NCBI GenBank assembly: GCA_030280995.1
Contig: JASXTE010000014.1
Span: 28,738,150-28,802,149 of the forward strand
Origin: Hemileia vastatrix
Taxonomy: Eukaryota; Basidiomycota; Pucciniomycetes; Pucciniales; Zaghouaniaceae
Direction of reading: 5' to 3'
Length of the DNA: 64,000 nucleotides
The notes beneath the pieces were generated by a model. That model did not search any database, was not told the DNA's origin, and worked only from the letters and a program-made list of their open reading frames with translations. Each line of letters opens with the position of its first letter. The first letter of the stretch is position 1. Below are positions 10,251 to 20,400 of the stretch, piece after piece. A program made the position numbers and the translations under genes.

Positions 10251-11803
10251 TCATTTTCTGGATGATGAAGCTTCTGGAGGCTGGTCCGGATTGTGATGAC
10301 GTTTTTGTTTTTTGTTGGGATTGTGGGAAGCACTGTGTTCTTTGAAGTGCATCCTGCTGGAGAGATGATAGGGATTGTAATGGTCAGGAATTGGATTAGA
10401 GGGAAGTTCAGAGGAGGAGGAGGAAGAGGCAGGAATGGAGTGCTGGAGGGTGTGCTTAATGATCCTAGACATTTTCCAGTGGTCATCCAGTAGGCGCTTT
10501 CTCAGGGATTTTTCAAAGTCATTCAAAGGTTTATGGAGGGCAAAGGCTTTTAGAATGTTGGAACACATGGTGCTTAGGTGTTTCTTCATGTCTCCATAAT
10601 CCAGGGTCAAAGAAGTTTCAAGAGGTTGGCCAACTCCAATAATAGATTCAGGAGGAGGGGTGCCAACTAGACAAGAAGAATTGGATCAGTAATTATTTTT
10701 TGTTGAAGAAATGGAATAATTAATTTGGTACTTACAGATTGGAAGCTCATCAAATCTGTAAGCAGCTGGGATTTGGATCTCTGACAATTTTGTTATGGTC
10801 ATAGTGGGTGGATCAACTAGATAAAGATATGTATTCTCATGGTCTTCCTCTGAAGGATCCTGAGAAGGTGAACTGGGATGCTGATGTTCCTGGGGCCTAG
10901 TTGGAGAAGTGAGATTGTTTTTGTTGTTGTGGTTGTTATTTCTGTTGGATTCAGCTAAAGGAGGTGCTGGTGATGGAGTACCAGGGTTGTTAAAGGATGG
11001 AGCAGGAGAGGGGGATTTGGAAGCAGATTGATCTCTTCTGGATGGAGATTTTGAAGATATGGAACTGTCAGAAGAGTAGTTGGATGACAGAGGAGAGGTG
11101 TAGTTTCTTTGTCTTAGTTGGGGACAAATTTGTTGTTGTGGTGTAGTGTGTGGTGTTCTGGTTTCTTCTTGGGGTTCTCTGGAAGGTCTCTTAGAAATCT
11201 GGGAAATTTTGGTGCTTTTGGACTTTGGAAGGGTGGATTGCATTGCTCTGGGAGCAGTAGGAGGTAGTTGGGTTGAGTTGTTGTTGTTTTCTGGATGAAT
11301 TTGGCTGTTTTCTGGCCGTTTTTGGAGGTTTTGGCCCTGATTTTCACTGTTTGGTGAGGCGGGCGGGCCGCCTGGACACGGTCTAGAAGCCTGGGAGTTG
11401 ATCTTGAAGCTTTCAGAGCTGATTTGGTGGAGATAAAAGCAGTTTCTTGGGAAGCTAAGGCTGGTCTTTTGGGAAGAGTGCGGGAAGCTGAGCTTCTGGA
11501 TCTTCTGGAAGGAGCAGAAGATAGTGAGGAAGAGGAAGGACCAAGCTCTGGGGATCTGGTAGGGGATCTGGAGATTTATTTGTGGGAAGGTGAAGGAGGA
11601 GGAATAGAGTAGTTAGCGTCTCTGTCACATCTTTTCTTTTTGGAATAGCAAGAATCACAAGCCCTGTAGTAGAATTTGGATTCAAGATTTGGAAGAGTGA
11701 ATGTGCAAGGTCTGCACATGTGGATGCACTGTTTGCAGGCATAGTCCTTGGGAGCAGTGAAGCAAGGGAGAGTAGAAGGGTTAACATCAGGAGATCCAGC
11801 CAT
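10251..11803 (-). CDS. Antisense spliced gene inside family C: putative Zn-cluster, Ser/Pro-rich protein
   Basis: Read on the minus strand. The clearest part is a frame from 11243 to a donor (CAATCT then GTAAGTACC) at 10735, a 69-nt intron with ACTGAT branch-like sequence and TTGTCTAG acceptor (10667), then a second exon to TGA at 10251; joined it gives 308 codons including the stop. The protein is Ser/Pro-rich, then helical (MKKHLSTMCSNILKAF), and ends in a basic KKQKRHH segment. Upstream, a frame from ATG 11803 encodes CX2CX6CX15CX2CX6C (CKQC then CDSCYSKKKRC) and continues open except for one TAA at 11576-11578. How that exon joins the 11243 frame is unclear. The function may be nucleic-acid binding; this is inference. 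No relative outside family C is recognised. Confidence 0.6.
10667..10735 (-). other. Predicted intron of the antisense gene
   Basis: GTAAGT donor, ACTGAT branch-like element, pyrimidine-rich TTCTTCTTGTCTAG acceptor, 69 nt. Removal joins two frames exactly in phase and deletes an in-frame dead end in exon 1. Confidence 0.7.
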
Positions 11804-11954
11804 GATCTGTGGTGAGAAAAGATGATGAAAAGGGATAGGAGGAGATTTTTGTCAGTGATGGGTAGATGATGAAGTGAAGGTGGAAGTTCAGCAGGTTGGC
11901 TGTAGAGGTGCTCTGCATGGAATTGGCTGCGTCTATTTTATGCAAAATTCTGTC

Positions 11955-12422
11955 AGTCTATCAAGACTCTAAACTAAAAAATCTATGGTATCAAGGGCAG
12001 TCCATCAAGACTTTAAACTGAAATCTGGTTTCTGTTAGTCCTCCAAGACTTTAAACTGGCTGGTTTCAAGATTTTATCAAGACTAGTCCATCAAGACTTT
12101 AAACTGAACACTGTGTTAGTCCCCCAAGACTTTAAACTGAGGGTTGTAAGTCCCCCAAGACTATAAACTGTGGGAAAAGTTTTCGTTGTTGGAGTTGGTT
12201 TTGAAAGATTGGTGGAGGGTATCCACAGGGGGAGCCTCCAAATTTAGCAAAGGCAAGTTTGGGGGTAATTGATGGGCTGGCAGCTCTATTTACAATTACC
12301 CCAGAATGTTAGTTTTTTCTCTGTGTCTTAATGTGGTTGATCTCTGGTTCTGGGTTTATGATTTAGGTTTTTGAGTCCCCCAAGACTATAAAATGAGGAT
12401 GGTCCCCCAAGACTTAAAACTG
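11955..12422 (+). repeat. Array of AGTC-N6-GACTWTAAACTG motifs
   Basis: Eight copies start near 11955, 11999, 12037, 12085, 12118, 12149, 12374 and 12401, with two more at 9254 and 9517. Each keeps AGTC and GACT (GGTC in the last), which can pair across a 6-base loop, followed by TTAAACTG or a close variant. Confidence 0.7.
12213..12302 (+). repeat. Structured module A, copy 3
   Basis: Hairpin 1 is TGGAGG/CCTCCA. Hairpin 2 is GGGGTAATTG/CAATTACCCC. Both stems differ from copies 1 and 2 by paired substitutions. It lies between the two antisense reading frames. Confidence 0.65.
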
Positions 12423-12474
12423 AGGGCTGTTTTGTGGTTACATCTTATAGAGGGTGTGGTCAATTTTTCTTTTC

Positions 12475-13155
12475 TTAATCAAACTCAAGTACTAGTGGAT
12501 TTACAGAGGGAATCAAGAGATGAAATGAAGTGTTCAGAATTAGCCTTGAACTGGTGAATGAGGTATCTTCTGTTCTCAATGTCCTGTGGATCTCTAGCAG
12601 GAGTGGATTGGAATTAGTGAAGCAGAAGTTGTTTCTGTTGAGATGTGTGTTGTTGGAACTTGGCCTTGATAGTGGGCAAGTGCGTTTGTGTTGGTGGTGC
12701 AATGGATCCTACATTGTTATCATCACTATCAGAAGAGGAAGGAACTGAGAAGTCATCAGTTTTAAAGTTGAAGGAAGGAATGAATTTTCTTTACCATCAG
12801 ATGGACCAGGGATGGGGGAACTAGTTTCTTTATGGGTTGTGGCACTCTTCTTGGAAGGGTGGAGCTTTTTGATTAATCTGGGTATCAGGATGGATGGCCT
12901 AGACCTTTTGGTGCTGGCAGAAGAAGGACCAGGTTGAGGCGGAGGTGAATCTGTTGTGGAAGAAAGTGGACCAGGTCTGTGGCAGGTCTTCTTTCTGGAG
13001 TGGCAGACATCGCAGGAGGTTCTGTATGGATGAACAGGTGGTGTTATGGTGCAGATTAAATTATTGTTAATGCAGTATTGGCAGGGGCCCATTTCAGAGG
13101 CAGATTTGGGAAGGAGGTTAAACATGGTGGTTGGATGAAGAAAGAATGTGGACAT
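12475..13155 (-). pseudogene. Second antisense Zn-cluster reading frame in family C, decayed
   Basis: On the minus strand, ATG candidates at 13155 and 13125 open a frame with CX2CX6CX12CX2CX6C (CQYCINNNLIC, then CDVCHSRKKTC). Pro/Ser-rich and basic sequence follows. After about 12790 the protein-like signal shifts frame (VPSSSDSDDNN), suggesting a one-base indel, and a stop interrupts it near 12620. The cluster order matches that of the 11803 frame, so the two are probably paralogous. The start lies only about 20 bp outside the 3' LTR, whose antisense side would have to provide the promoter. Confidence 0.5.
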
Positions 13156-13173
13156 TCTCAATTGGAGAGAGGA

Positions 13174-14262
13174 TGTGGTCTTCCAACACTGGCAGGGGCC
13201 TTGGTTGTGTGATTTGGCGCTGTTTGTGCATGTCTTAATTGACATCTGTTAAGGAATTTGGTATTTTTCTGGTTTTATCCCGTGGATATTGGGTCTGCAG
13301 GTATGTGGGTACTATCATTGGATAGCCCTGGTTTTTCTCTATATTTTATGTCTTGAAGACATTTTTCATATTTTGAGTTTTAAGGGGTCATTTCCTCATT
13401 TTTCATTTATAAAAGATTGCTGTTTAATTTTGTTTTTCATGTATTTCGGGCTAACCTTAAGTCTTAGGGTTAAGTGCTTAGTACCATTGGATAGAGCTAA
13501 TTTTTCTCTATATTTCATGTCTCAATGTTGTTATAGTGAAATTCCATGTTTTAAAGGTTTTACTAGTTGTAGCTAATTTTTCTAAGTAGATTAGTGGTTT
13601 TTATTGGTTTTCTGGCTTCAGGGAGGCCAGGCTGCTTCAGGCGGCATCTCCGACGTCGGGCGGCCCGCCCACCTCTGTTTCAGGAGGTTGGGGAGCGCTT
13701 CAGGAGGGTTTTTTATGCAATTTGGCTGGTACAGGTGCCAGATTGGTGGGTGCGCATGGGCTCTTAGTGGTCTGTGTGTACATAGTGAATAAGACAGTTT
13801 GGGGCAACCTTAATCATCATCCAACCATCCGGAGGTGATATCATTGTTCCTCACTCAGTTTTCACTGTTTTCTGGCCACAATTGGCTGTGTTTGTTGCAA
13901 GTGAGTTCTTCATTTAACTTAACTTTGGCAACTGTTTTCTCTGTTATAGTCTTGCAAGCTATAGCAAGTTTTATTGCTGTCTCTGGTGTGGATTTGCAGC
14001 CCACATCAAGTATCTTTGCTGTCTCTGGTGTGGACTTTGTTCTACATTTCAGTTCTTTGGTCTGGTAGTCTATCTGGGGACTACTTTCTTGGCTCATCAA
14101 GCAGTCAAGTGTGTTGAAAAGGAGCTTTAGCAAAACAGGAACCAACTTACTTTAGCAAGTAAATCTCACTCTATTTTTCTAAAGGGACAGGGGATTTTCT
14201 CTCTGGTTTTTCTCCAACTCCCTTGGTCAAGGCCTATAGCTAGTACTATAGGATTGTCTACA
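13174..14262 (+). repeat. Family C 3' LTR
   Basis: It starts TGTGGTCTTCC and ends GTCTACA. It contains the MITE-free empty site (13574-13576) and a roughly 320-bp block missing from the 5' LTR. Confidence 0.85.
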
Positions 14263-14759
14263 CCATGAAATTAATATAATTAATTAAATTGTGATGTAAT
14301 TAATTGTGACAAGGAACTCATACTTTATTACTAATAAAATTGATGCCCTTTTTGAAGTATTAATTAATTAATTTTCTTATGTCATATATGTACTCCTTTT
14401 TAGTCACCTACTTTCTCACATCCTTACAGTAGATGGTGCAAATTCCGTGTCTTTTATTCCCTCATGTTTTGCCTATAAAAGGCCCCTTACTTTTGTGCTT
14501 TTCAGAACATTCCTTACTTACTTACTTATTACATTTACAACAAATCAATTATTATTTCTATACTTCATAACATTAGTATTTACATCAACGTATTTCTAAT
14601 CTATAAAATATATTAATATTTAACACTACCTCTTATTATTTGAGTAAAACAATCAAATTGATAAATAAATACGTACCTTACTTTTGAGAGTCCATTAAAA
14701 CCCTAAATATCCTCCTATAAACTCAATTAAAACTTCTAGACCAAAAGGACCCCTTGACA
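14263..14759 (+). repeat. A1 3' LTR, right part
   Basis: It resumes the LTR interrupted at 2311. It has a TATA-like CCTATAAAAGG near 14475 and the conserved terminal block CTTCTAGACCAAAAGGACC, ending CCTTGACA. Confidence 0.8.
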
Positions 14760-15695
14760 ATAAGGGTCTCAGTAATTTAAATCTCACTAATTACATATGG
14801 CTTACAATCCTATAGTTGGTAGAAAAATAGATGTAATAGTTCAGATACAATTCAAAGAATTTAAAAGCACTATTGATATGTATTGTAACTTTATTGGTTA
14901 TATATTTGATTGTAATGGGAAAGAATTTAGAAAACAAGACCAAAAACCCCCACCTTTTATACCCAATAACTCCTCCAGTGAACCCCTTGATTTACCAGTC
15001 CTATAAATGGCTAATGATTCCTCATTCTACCTAATACACCTGTCCAACAACATAAAGAGTGACCAATAACATAATTAGAATGATATTACTGGCCAAAATC
15101 CTGTAGTAGTAGGGATAATCCATCAAAAATAAAGAATAAGCAAAAGAAAGAGTATATGCAGATAATATCTTAAAATAAAAGACTAAAAAAAGAAATAATA
15201 ACACTAAATATTACAAAATATTAAGGGGGATTAACAGTAGAAATTATGGGGCTAATTATAACAATTAACTATGTGAAATCCCCATTTAAAAATAACCAAT
15301 ATTGACTGAGAAACCACCTAAAAACCCAAAAAAAGGGCTTGAGATGTGTGGTAACTACATGCAGTCCTTGGAAGGCACTTGCTCAGTTAAATCCTTTACT
15401 AATTACTATTTAAGCATGATAGTGAATTAAAAGCGCCAAGCTTGAGGTTATTAATGAAATTAGTGCATATTATAAGGTCAATGCACTTATAATTAAATTA
15501 GGACACTAAATAAGCACCTGTCGCCTATTTTAGCATGTTTCCCCACAGTGGGCGTAGAATGTGGGTTAATTATAGTGTGATAAATCTATCTTTGCTAAAA
15601 GTGAGGCTATTCACATGGAAAAAATGCAGGCTGTATGTGGCCAGTACCCAGAAGCCATTTCTGGCATAAGAAACACCAAATTTGAAAAGTGTTAT
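14760..15695 (+). other. AT-rich spacer between A1 and A2
   Basis: I see no gene. A 69-codon open frame at 14797-15006 has no recognisable motif and low complexity. The last five bases, GTTAT (15691-15695), are the target duplication of A2. Confidence 0.6.
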
Positions 15696-16501
15696 TGTCA
15701 GCCAGGCTACTAGACTTACCCAGTAAAATAATTAGTTATTTACTGGGATGAAGCCACATCTTTTATTTTTATGATATTATTAATTATATTATATTTACTT
15801 TATTATTACTTGCAATGAACTAACTAATTACAATAAGTAAATTTAGTAAATGCTTAAAATTAATAATAATCTCCCTCATATTTTTATTCCCTAACACCAT
15901 GCTCAATAACAGGTTGAAGGAGAAAAAAAATTTATTAATACCAAATTTTAAGAATTCACATTTCTTTATATAAACAAAGTTTAAAGTTCTATTAATAAAA
16001 AAATTTAATTCAAATTATTATATACTAAGTGTGCCCTTTAAAAGTGAACTCTAAAGTATATCAAATAATTTGATATATAGTAAAAAATATTTTATTGACT
16101 CATCCTTATAGCACACTTTTGTTATTTGCAAATTCTTATTTTTGGAAATTTCTTTCTCTAACACTCCTGTATGTAGGTGTTAACTTGGTGTGATCTCTCT
16201 CTCCTTTTGACTATAAAAGGCCTTCCCTTTTGTGCTGTTTTATTCATTCATTACTTACATTATTAAATTACCATTTACAACAAATATTTATTACTTCTAG
16301 TTATTGATTTTAGTATTTACTTCTACATAATTCTAAATCATTGATTACAATAATATTTATAAAAATTTCTACCTCTTTTAATTGAGTAAAATAAATAAAA
16401 GATAACACATATGTACCTTACCTTTGAAATCTTAAAAATCCCCTTTCCAACACTGTTAACCTCCACTGAAAATCTTCTAGACCAAAAGAAGCTGCCCAAT
16501 A
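15696..16501 (+). repeat. A2 5' LTR
   Basis: It starts TGTCAGCCAGGCTACTAG and ends GCCCAATA. The TATA-like box here reads GACTATAAAAGG (near 16210). Confidence 0.88.
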
Positions 16502-16517
16502 CTTGAGGACCTTTCCG
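16502..16517 (+). other. A2 putative primer-binding site
   Basis: CTTGAGGACCTTTCCG follows the LTR and aligns with ATTGGGATCCTTTCC in A4 and ACTGGGGACCTTTCC in A5. The conserved core GGNNCCTTTCC makes this the likely primer site; the tRNA is not identified. Confidence 0.4.
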
Positions 16518-16852
16518 AATTGTCAATGGCGCATTGTTATCTTGAAGCCAGCGACCAAGGGACAATTGACATTGAGGTACCAGTAAGGACAAGTGGATGA
16601 TGAAAATGAAAAACGTCATCAACTATGTGACTTATTTTTTTGCTGTGACCAGGAATCAAACTGCGCTCCAAATTTTAGCCTCATATATTGGAAATAGTCA
16701 TATATATTTGTGGTAATTATATTGATTACTATTTTTGGATCACTTTGCACATTTCATAGTCAACACATATCTTTTTTACTCAGCACTCTGTAAGTAGCAT
16801 TAACTTTCTCATTTTACAGGGGGAGGTGTCTGGTAAACAAAAAAAAAATTTC

Positions 16853-17318
16853 CTAGTTGACCAAGATAGAACTATATTGTTCTTAGTCCTAGAAGTAATA
16901 TTAAAATTATATTAATTATTTTATATTATTTTTTTTAATTATTTCAGTTGACCTCTGTCCTGATAATTACAAAATTATATTATTGCTTCAGTTGACAAAT
17001 TGTCCTGGAAGTAAAATAATAATATTTAAAATTAGTTGAATTGATTATATTAAATTTTTTCAGTTGACGATAATTCCTGGTAATTAAGTTATTTCAGTTG
17101 ACAATAAGTCCTGGTAATTAAAATTATTCTCGGTTGACATTAATTCCTGGTAATTAAATTCTTCAGTTGACTTTAGTCCTGATAATTATCAACATATACA
17201 TTACCAATTAATAAATTATTTTATTACTTCAGTTGATTTATTTTAATCCTGGTTATAAAATTATCTTAATTTAATTAATAAAAATTGTGATTATTATTTC
17301 AGTTGAATTTTTTTCCTG
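16853..17318 (+). promoter_or_regulatory. A2 leader hairpin array (9 units)
   Basis: Nine units follow the pattern CAG-TT-GAC, short loop, GTC-CTG (starts near 16853, 16945, 16989, 17061, 17095, 17131, 17164, 17230, 17300). Several show paired substitutions, such as GATT with AATC and GAA with TTC. The array sits in the untranslated leader before gag. Confidence 0.7.
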
Positions 17319-17471
17319 AAAAACATTATATTTTTATTATTCCAGTTTATTACAAAATCCTTATAATTACTTATATACTAGAAATTTTTTTTTCATTATT
17401 TTTCTTAAATTAAAGTAATAATAATAACTGATTATAATATTTCTTTCTCTCAGTTCAGGTTAATTACAACT

Positions 17472-20400
17472 ATGACTGATCAAGGCTCTTCTGCTGGATG
17501 TGATGAGGAGCTGGATTTAATTGATTATGATGAAGCTTCTTCTGTAAGTTCTCCTTTGACTACAAAACTGGCTCAAATTAATCAATTACTGGTCCAAGCA
17601 GAATGTAGAAATGCAAGAGATAGAGATATTATTGGAGACAACTGTTCTGGATCAATAGCCTTCAATCAACCCCCCAGAAGAGCTTACAAAAGAATTTAAG
17701 ATAAAAAAGATGCCCTTGAATAAGCAAGTCAGCAATATCTCCACTCACATAAAGAAGTTGAGGTCAAAAACAGACTCTCTAGATGACAAGGTAAGAAAAA
17801 TAGAGTCCTTCCTTCAAGAGAAGAGGAAAACTCCTCCCCCAAAAGCCCTTCCACAATTGGCCCCCCAGCAACAAGAAAAGGTGGAAGTCTCAAAGTGGGA
17901 GTGGGATTGGCTGAACACCCAGTGGGATTATCTGTCCCAACAACAACAACAACAACAAGTATCTCAGGCAGGTCCTTCAAGAACCAATCATTTCAACCCC
18001 ACACCTCCTCACCCCTATCAAGGAGGAAGAAAGAGAAAAAACAATCACATTCAATTCTTGCCCAAGACATGGTAAGCCCCTCTATTGAATCTCAAGAAAC
18101 ATTTCTTGTTACTGATTCAGTTCCTTCAGGTAATTCTGGAAGAGGAGATGAGACTGTGAGACCAGTAGAGGCTGAGAGTAGTAGACAAATTGCTCAATAT
18201 TCTAATGTATCTAATCCATTGGTTTTGATTGCTACTTAAATGATAAATCCTGATATGGCTATTCTTGATGAGACACTTGATCCTGAGTTTCACAAGAATC
18301 TGGAAAGTTATTCTGTTTCCCTATTGAGAAATACTCCAGATGTAGCTAACATTAATGATGAATATTTGAGGGATATTATTGCTAAAAAAATCATATAATG
18401 AACAACATGCAATTGACTCATAAATTTAATAGTTTGTTAACTGAACAGGGTTATCAAGCATTGAGGAGTGAATTACAGAGATTTTCTGATGATCTGTTTA
18501 ATTACAAAGTCACTCATGAAAAGAAAGTTGCTTTATGGTAAAATATCAAGAATGATTAACCTAAATTACAAGACACTGTGCCCATCAATTTCCAGGAGCT
18601 AGAGGGACATAAGTTGAAATTAAAGAGATTAGGTGACAATTATTCATCTTTACAAAATAAGAACCAGTTATCTTTTGCAACCATCAATGAGAGTTTATCT
18701 ATTATTCCAAGAGTGAAAACTAGGTTAACAACCATTGAAGATAAATTGAATTCATTGTTACATGATCAAAATTTTTCTGGCATTTCCTTGAAAGAACCTG
18801 TTGTACAGGATACCCTAATTGTGCCTGTCCCTAGTTCATCTAAAGTAAAATTAGTTCTAGAAATGCCTGTTGATACCACTGAGTTTCCATCAAAACTTGA
18901 TTATGTACCTGGATCATCTACAGAAAGATTAAACAATGAGATTACTTCCCAATTGGAGAAGTTACAGCTCCTTCTCACTCAGAAACAAGCTTTTAATAAG
19001 GAGACTACTTTAAATCAAAAGAATTCGCTAAAACTTGACCAATATCCAACATTTGATGGTGATTCTTCATATGATTGGCAGCAATTTATTTGCAGAATTG
19101 ATAACTTAAAAAATTCTTACAAACTCCCAGATGAGGAAATTGTGTCTAAGTTAATTTATTTGTTTACCAATGTTTCCCTAATGTGGTATGAATCTTTTCT
19201 CCTGGACAGGAATGACTACTCATGGGAAGATTGGAAAAAATTGATTAAAGCACAATTTGGTGGCTCCAAGTTCAGGATGGCTCAACAAAGGCAGTATGAG
19301 GAAACTAGATATAGCTCTTCCACTGATAAACCTATTGAGTTCTTAATGAAACTTGTAAAAATCTTGAGGGCAATGGACCCAAATATGGAGTTTGAGTTAT
19401 GGAAGGACAGGATCCTTTATAAATTGCCAATGTCTTTGAGAGACTTGATAGTGGCTAGGACTGAGTTCTCCAGAGAACCTTCTTCTTTCATTAATACTTG
19501 CAATGAGATCCTTCTAAACGACAAGTATGATGCCAGAAGATTCATTCCTAGGACCCCTTTGGAGAAATCCTCCACTTACCAACAGAAACCTCTGGAAAAG
19601 GTTGGTAAACCTTCTGCCCCTGTTTCACCCAAAAAGTATGCAACAAACACTTGCTTCAAATGCAGCAAGCCTTGGAAGATAGGCCATGTTTGTGACAAGA
19701 AGATAAATCTTGTTGAACAACCAGAGGAACATGCTGATGACACAATAGCACTGGATGATACTTCGAGTGATTGTGCCAGAAATATTTCATATGAATGTCA
19801 CCAGGAAATTTTAATACTGGAAGAGGATATTCATTATTTAAATAATATTAATATTGAAAATAATGATCTATCTATAGTAGAGGATGCTCAGATCATAAAA
19901 AACCTTGAGGACAGCTCAATTATTATTCCCCTCTCAAGGCACCAGTCTTGATCAATGGAAATAACATTGAGGTTGTCTTAGATTCTGGAGCTGGAGGAAG
20001 TTTAGTGTCTGAAAAAGCATTGCTTCAGTGGACCAAGATTATAAATCAAAACTTATGCCTATCATTTCTGAGAATCAGAGAGGTTATGGCTCTGTTTTGT
20101 CCCCCATTGGTAAATACAAAGCCACAGTATTTTTCAAATATAACCATGGTTTTGTAAGAGCTATATGTGATTTTTTTGTCATGAAAAATGATAACTTAAG
20201 CAGTTGGTTCATTGTGGGAAATGATATTTTAACCAAGTATGGCATAAAATTGGATCCTTCAAACCAATGCTTTACAATGGGGATGAATGGGAAGAGAAAA
20301 TTTAAGATTTCCTCCCCCAGAAAATTATTAACACCAGGATTGAACACATGTCATTCTGTAGTTCAATATAAAGGAAGATCTACAAAAGAAATGCCTGCCC

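Larger units (their letters stand above)
2312..14262 (+). mobile_element. Family C Ty3/gypsy element, defective, nested in the A1 3' LTR
   Basis: Direct repeats at 2312-3480 and 13174-14262 begin TGTGGTCTTCC and end GTCTACA. Between them lie gag, protease, an RT remnant and integrase on the plus strand, then 4 kb of non-pol sequence with antisense genes and RNA-like repeats. The RT catalytic domain is missing, so the copy cannot move unaided. The flanking pentamers (CCCGT and CCATG) do not match, so no clean target duplication is visible. The plus strand is conspicuously poor in C. The antisense gene region is what sets this element apart from a standard gypsy. Confidence 0.88.
1..14759 (+). 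mobile_element. Family A copy A1: 3' part of a Ty3/gypsy element, split by nested family C
   Basis: The window opens inside the pol gene of a Ty3/gypsy element; its 5' half lies outside. Pol ends at 1974, a purine-rich tract follows, and the 3' LTR starts at 2011 with TGTCAGCCAGGCTA. That LTR is interrupted at 2311/2312 by family C and resumes at 14263, ending with CCTTGACA at 14759. The two halves together match the promoter-like and terminal parts of the A2 and A4 LTRs, for example the CCTATAAAAGG box near 14475. Target duplication cannot be checked because the 5' end is missing. Confidence 0.9.

Noticed and set aside
11114..11347. Antisense 77-codon frame as a separate gene
   Set aside because: It is the continuation of the 11803 frame overlapping the better-supported 11243 frame; which one is used here cannot be settled by eye.
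14797..15006. 69-codon reading frame as a gene
   Set aside because: No motif, no splice signals and AT-biased composition; it lies between transposons.
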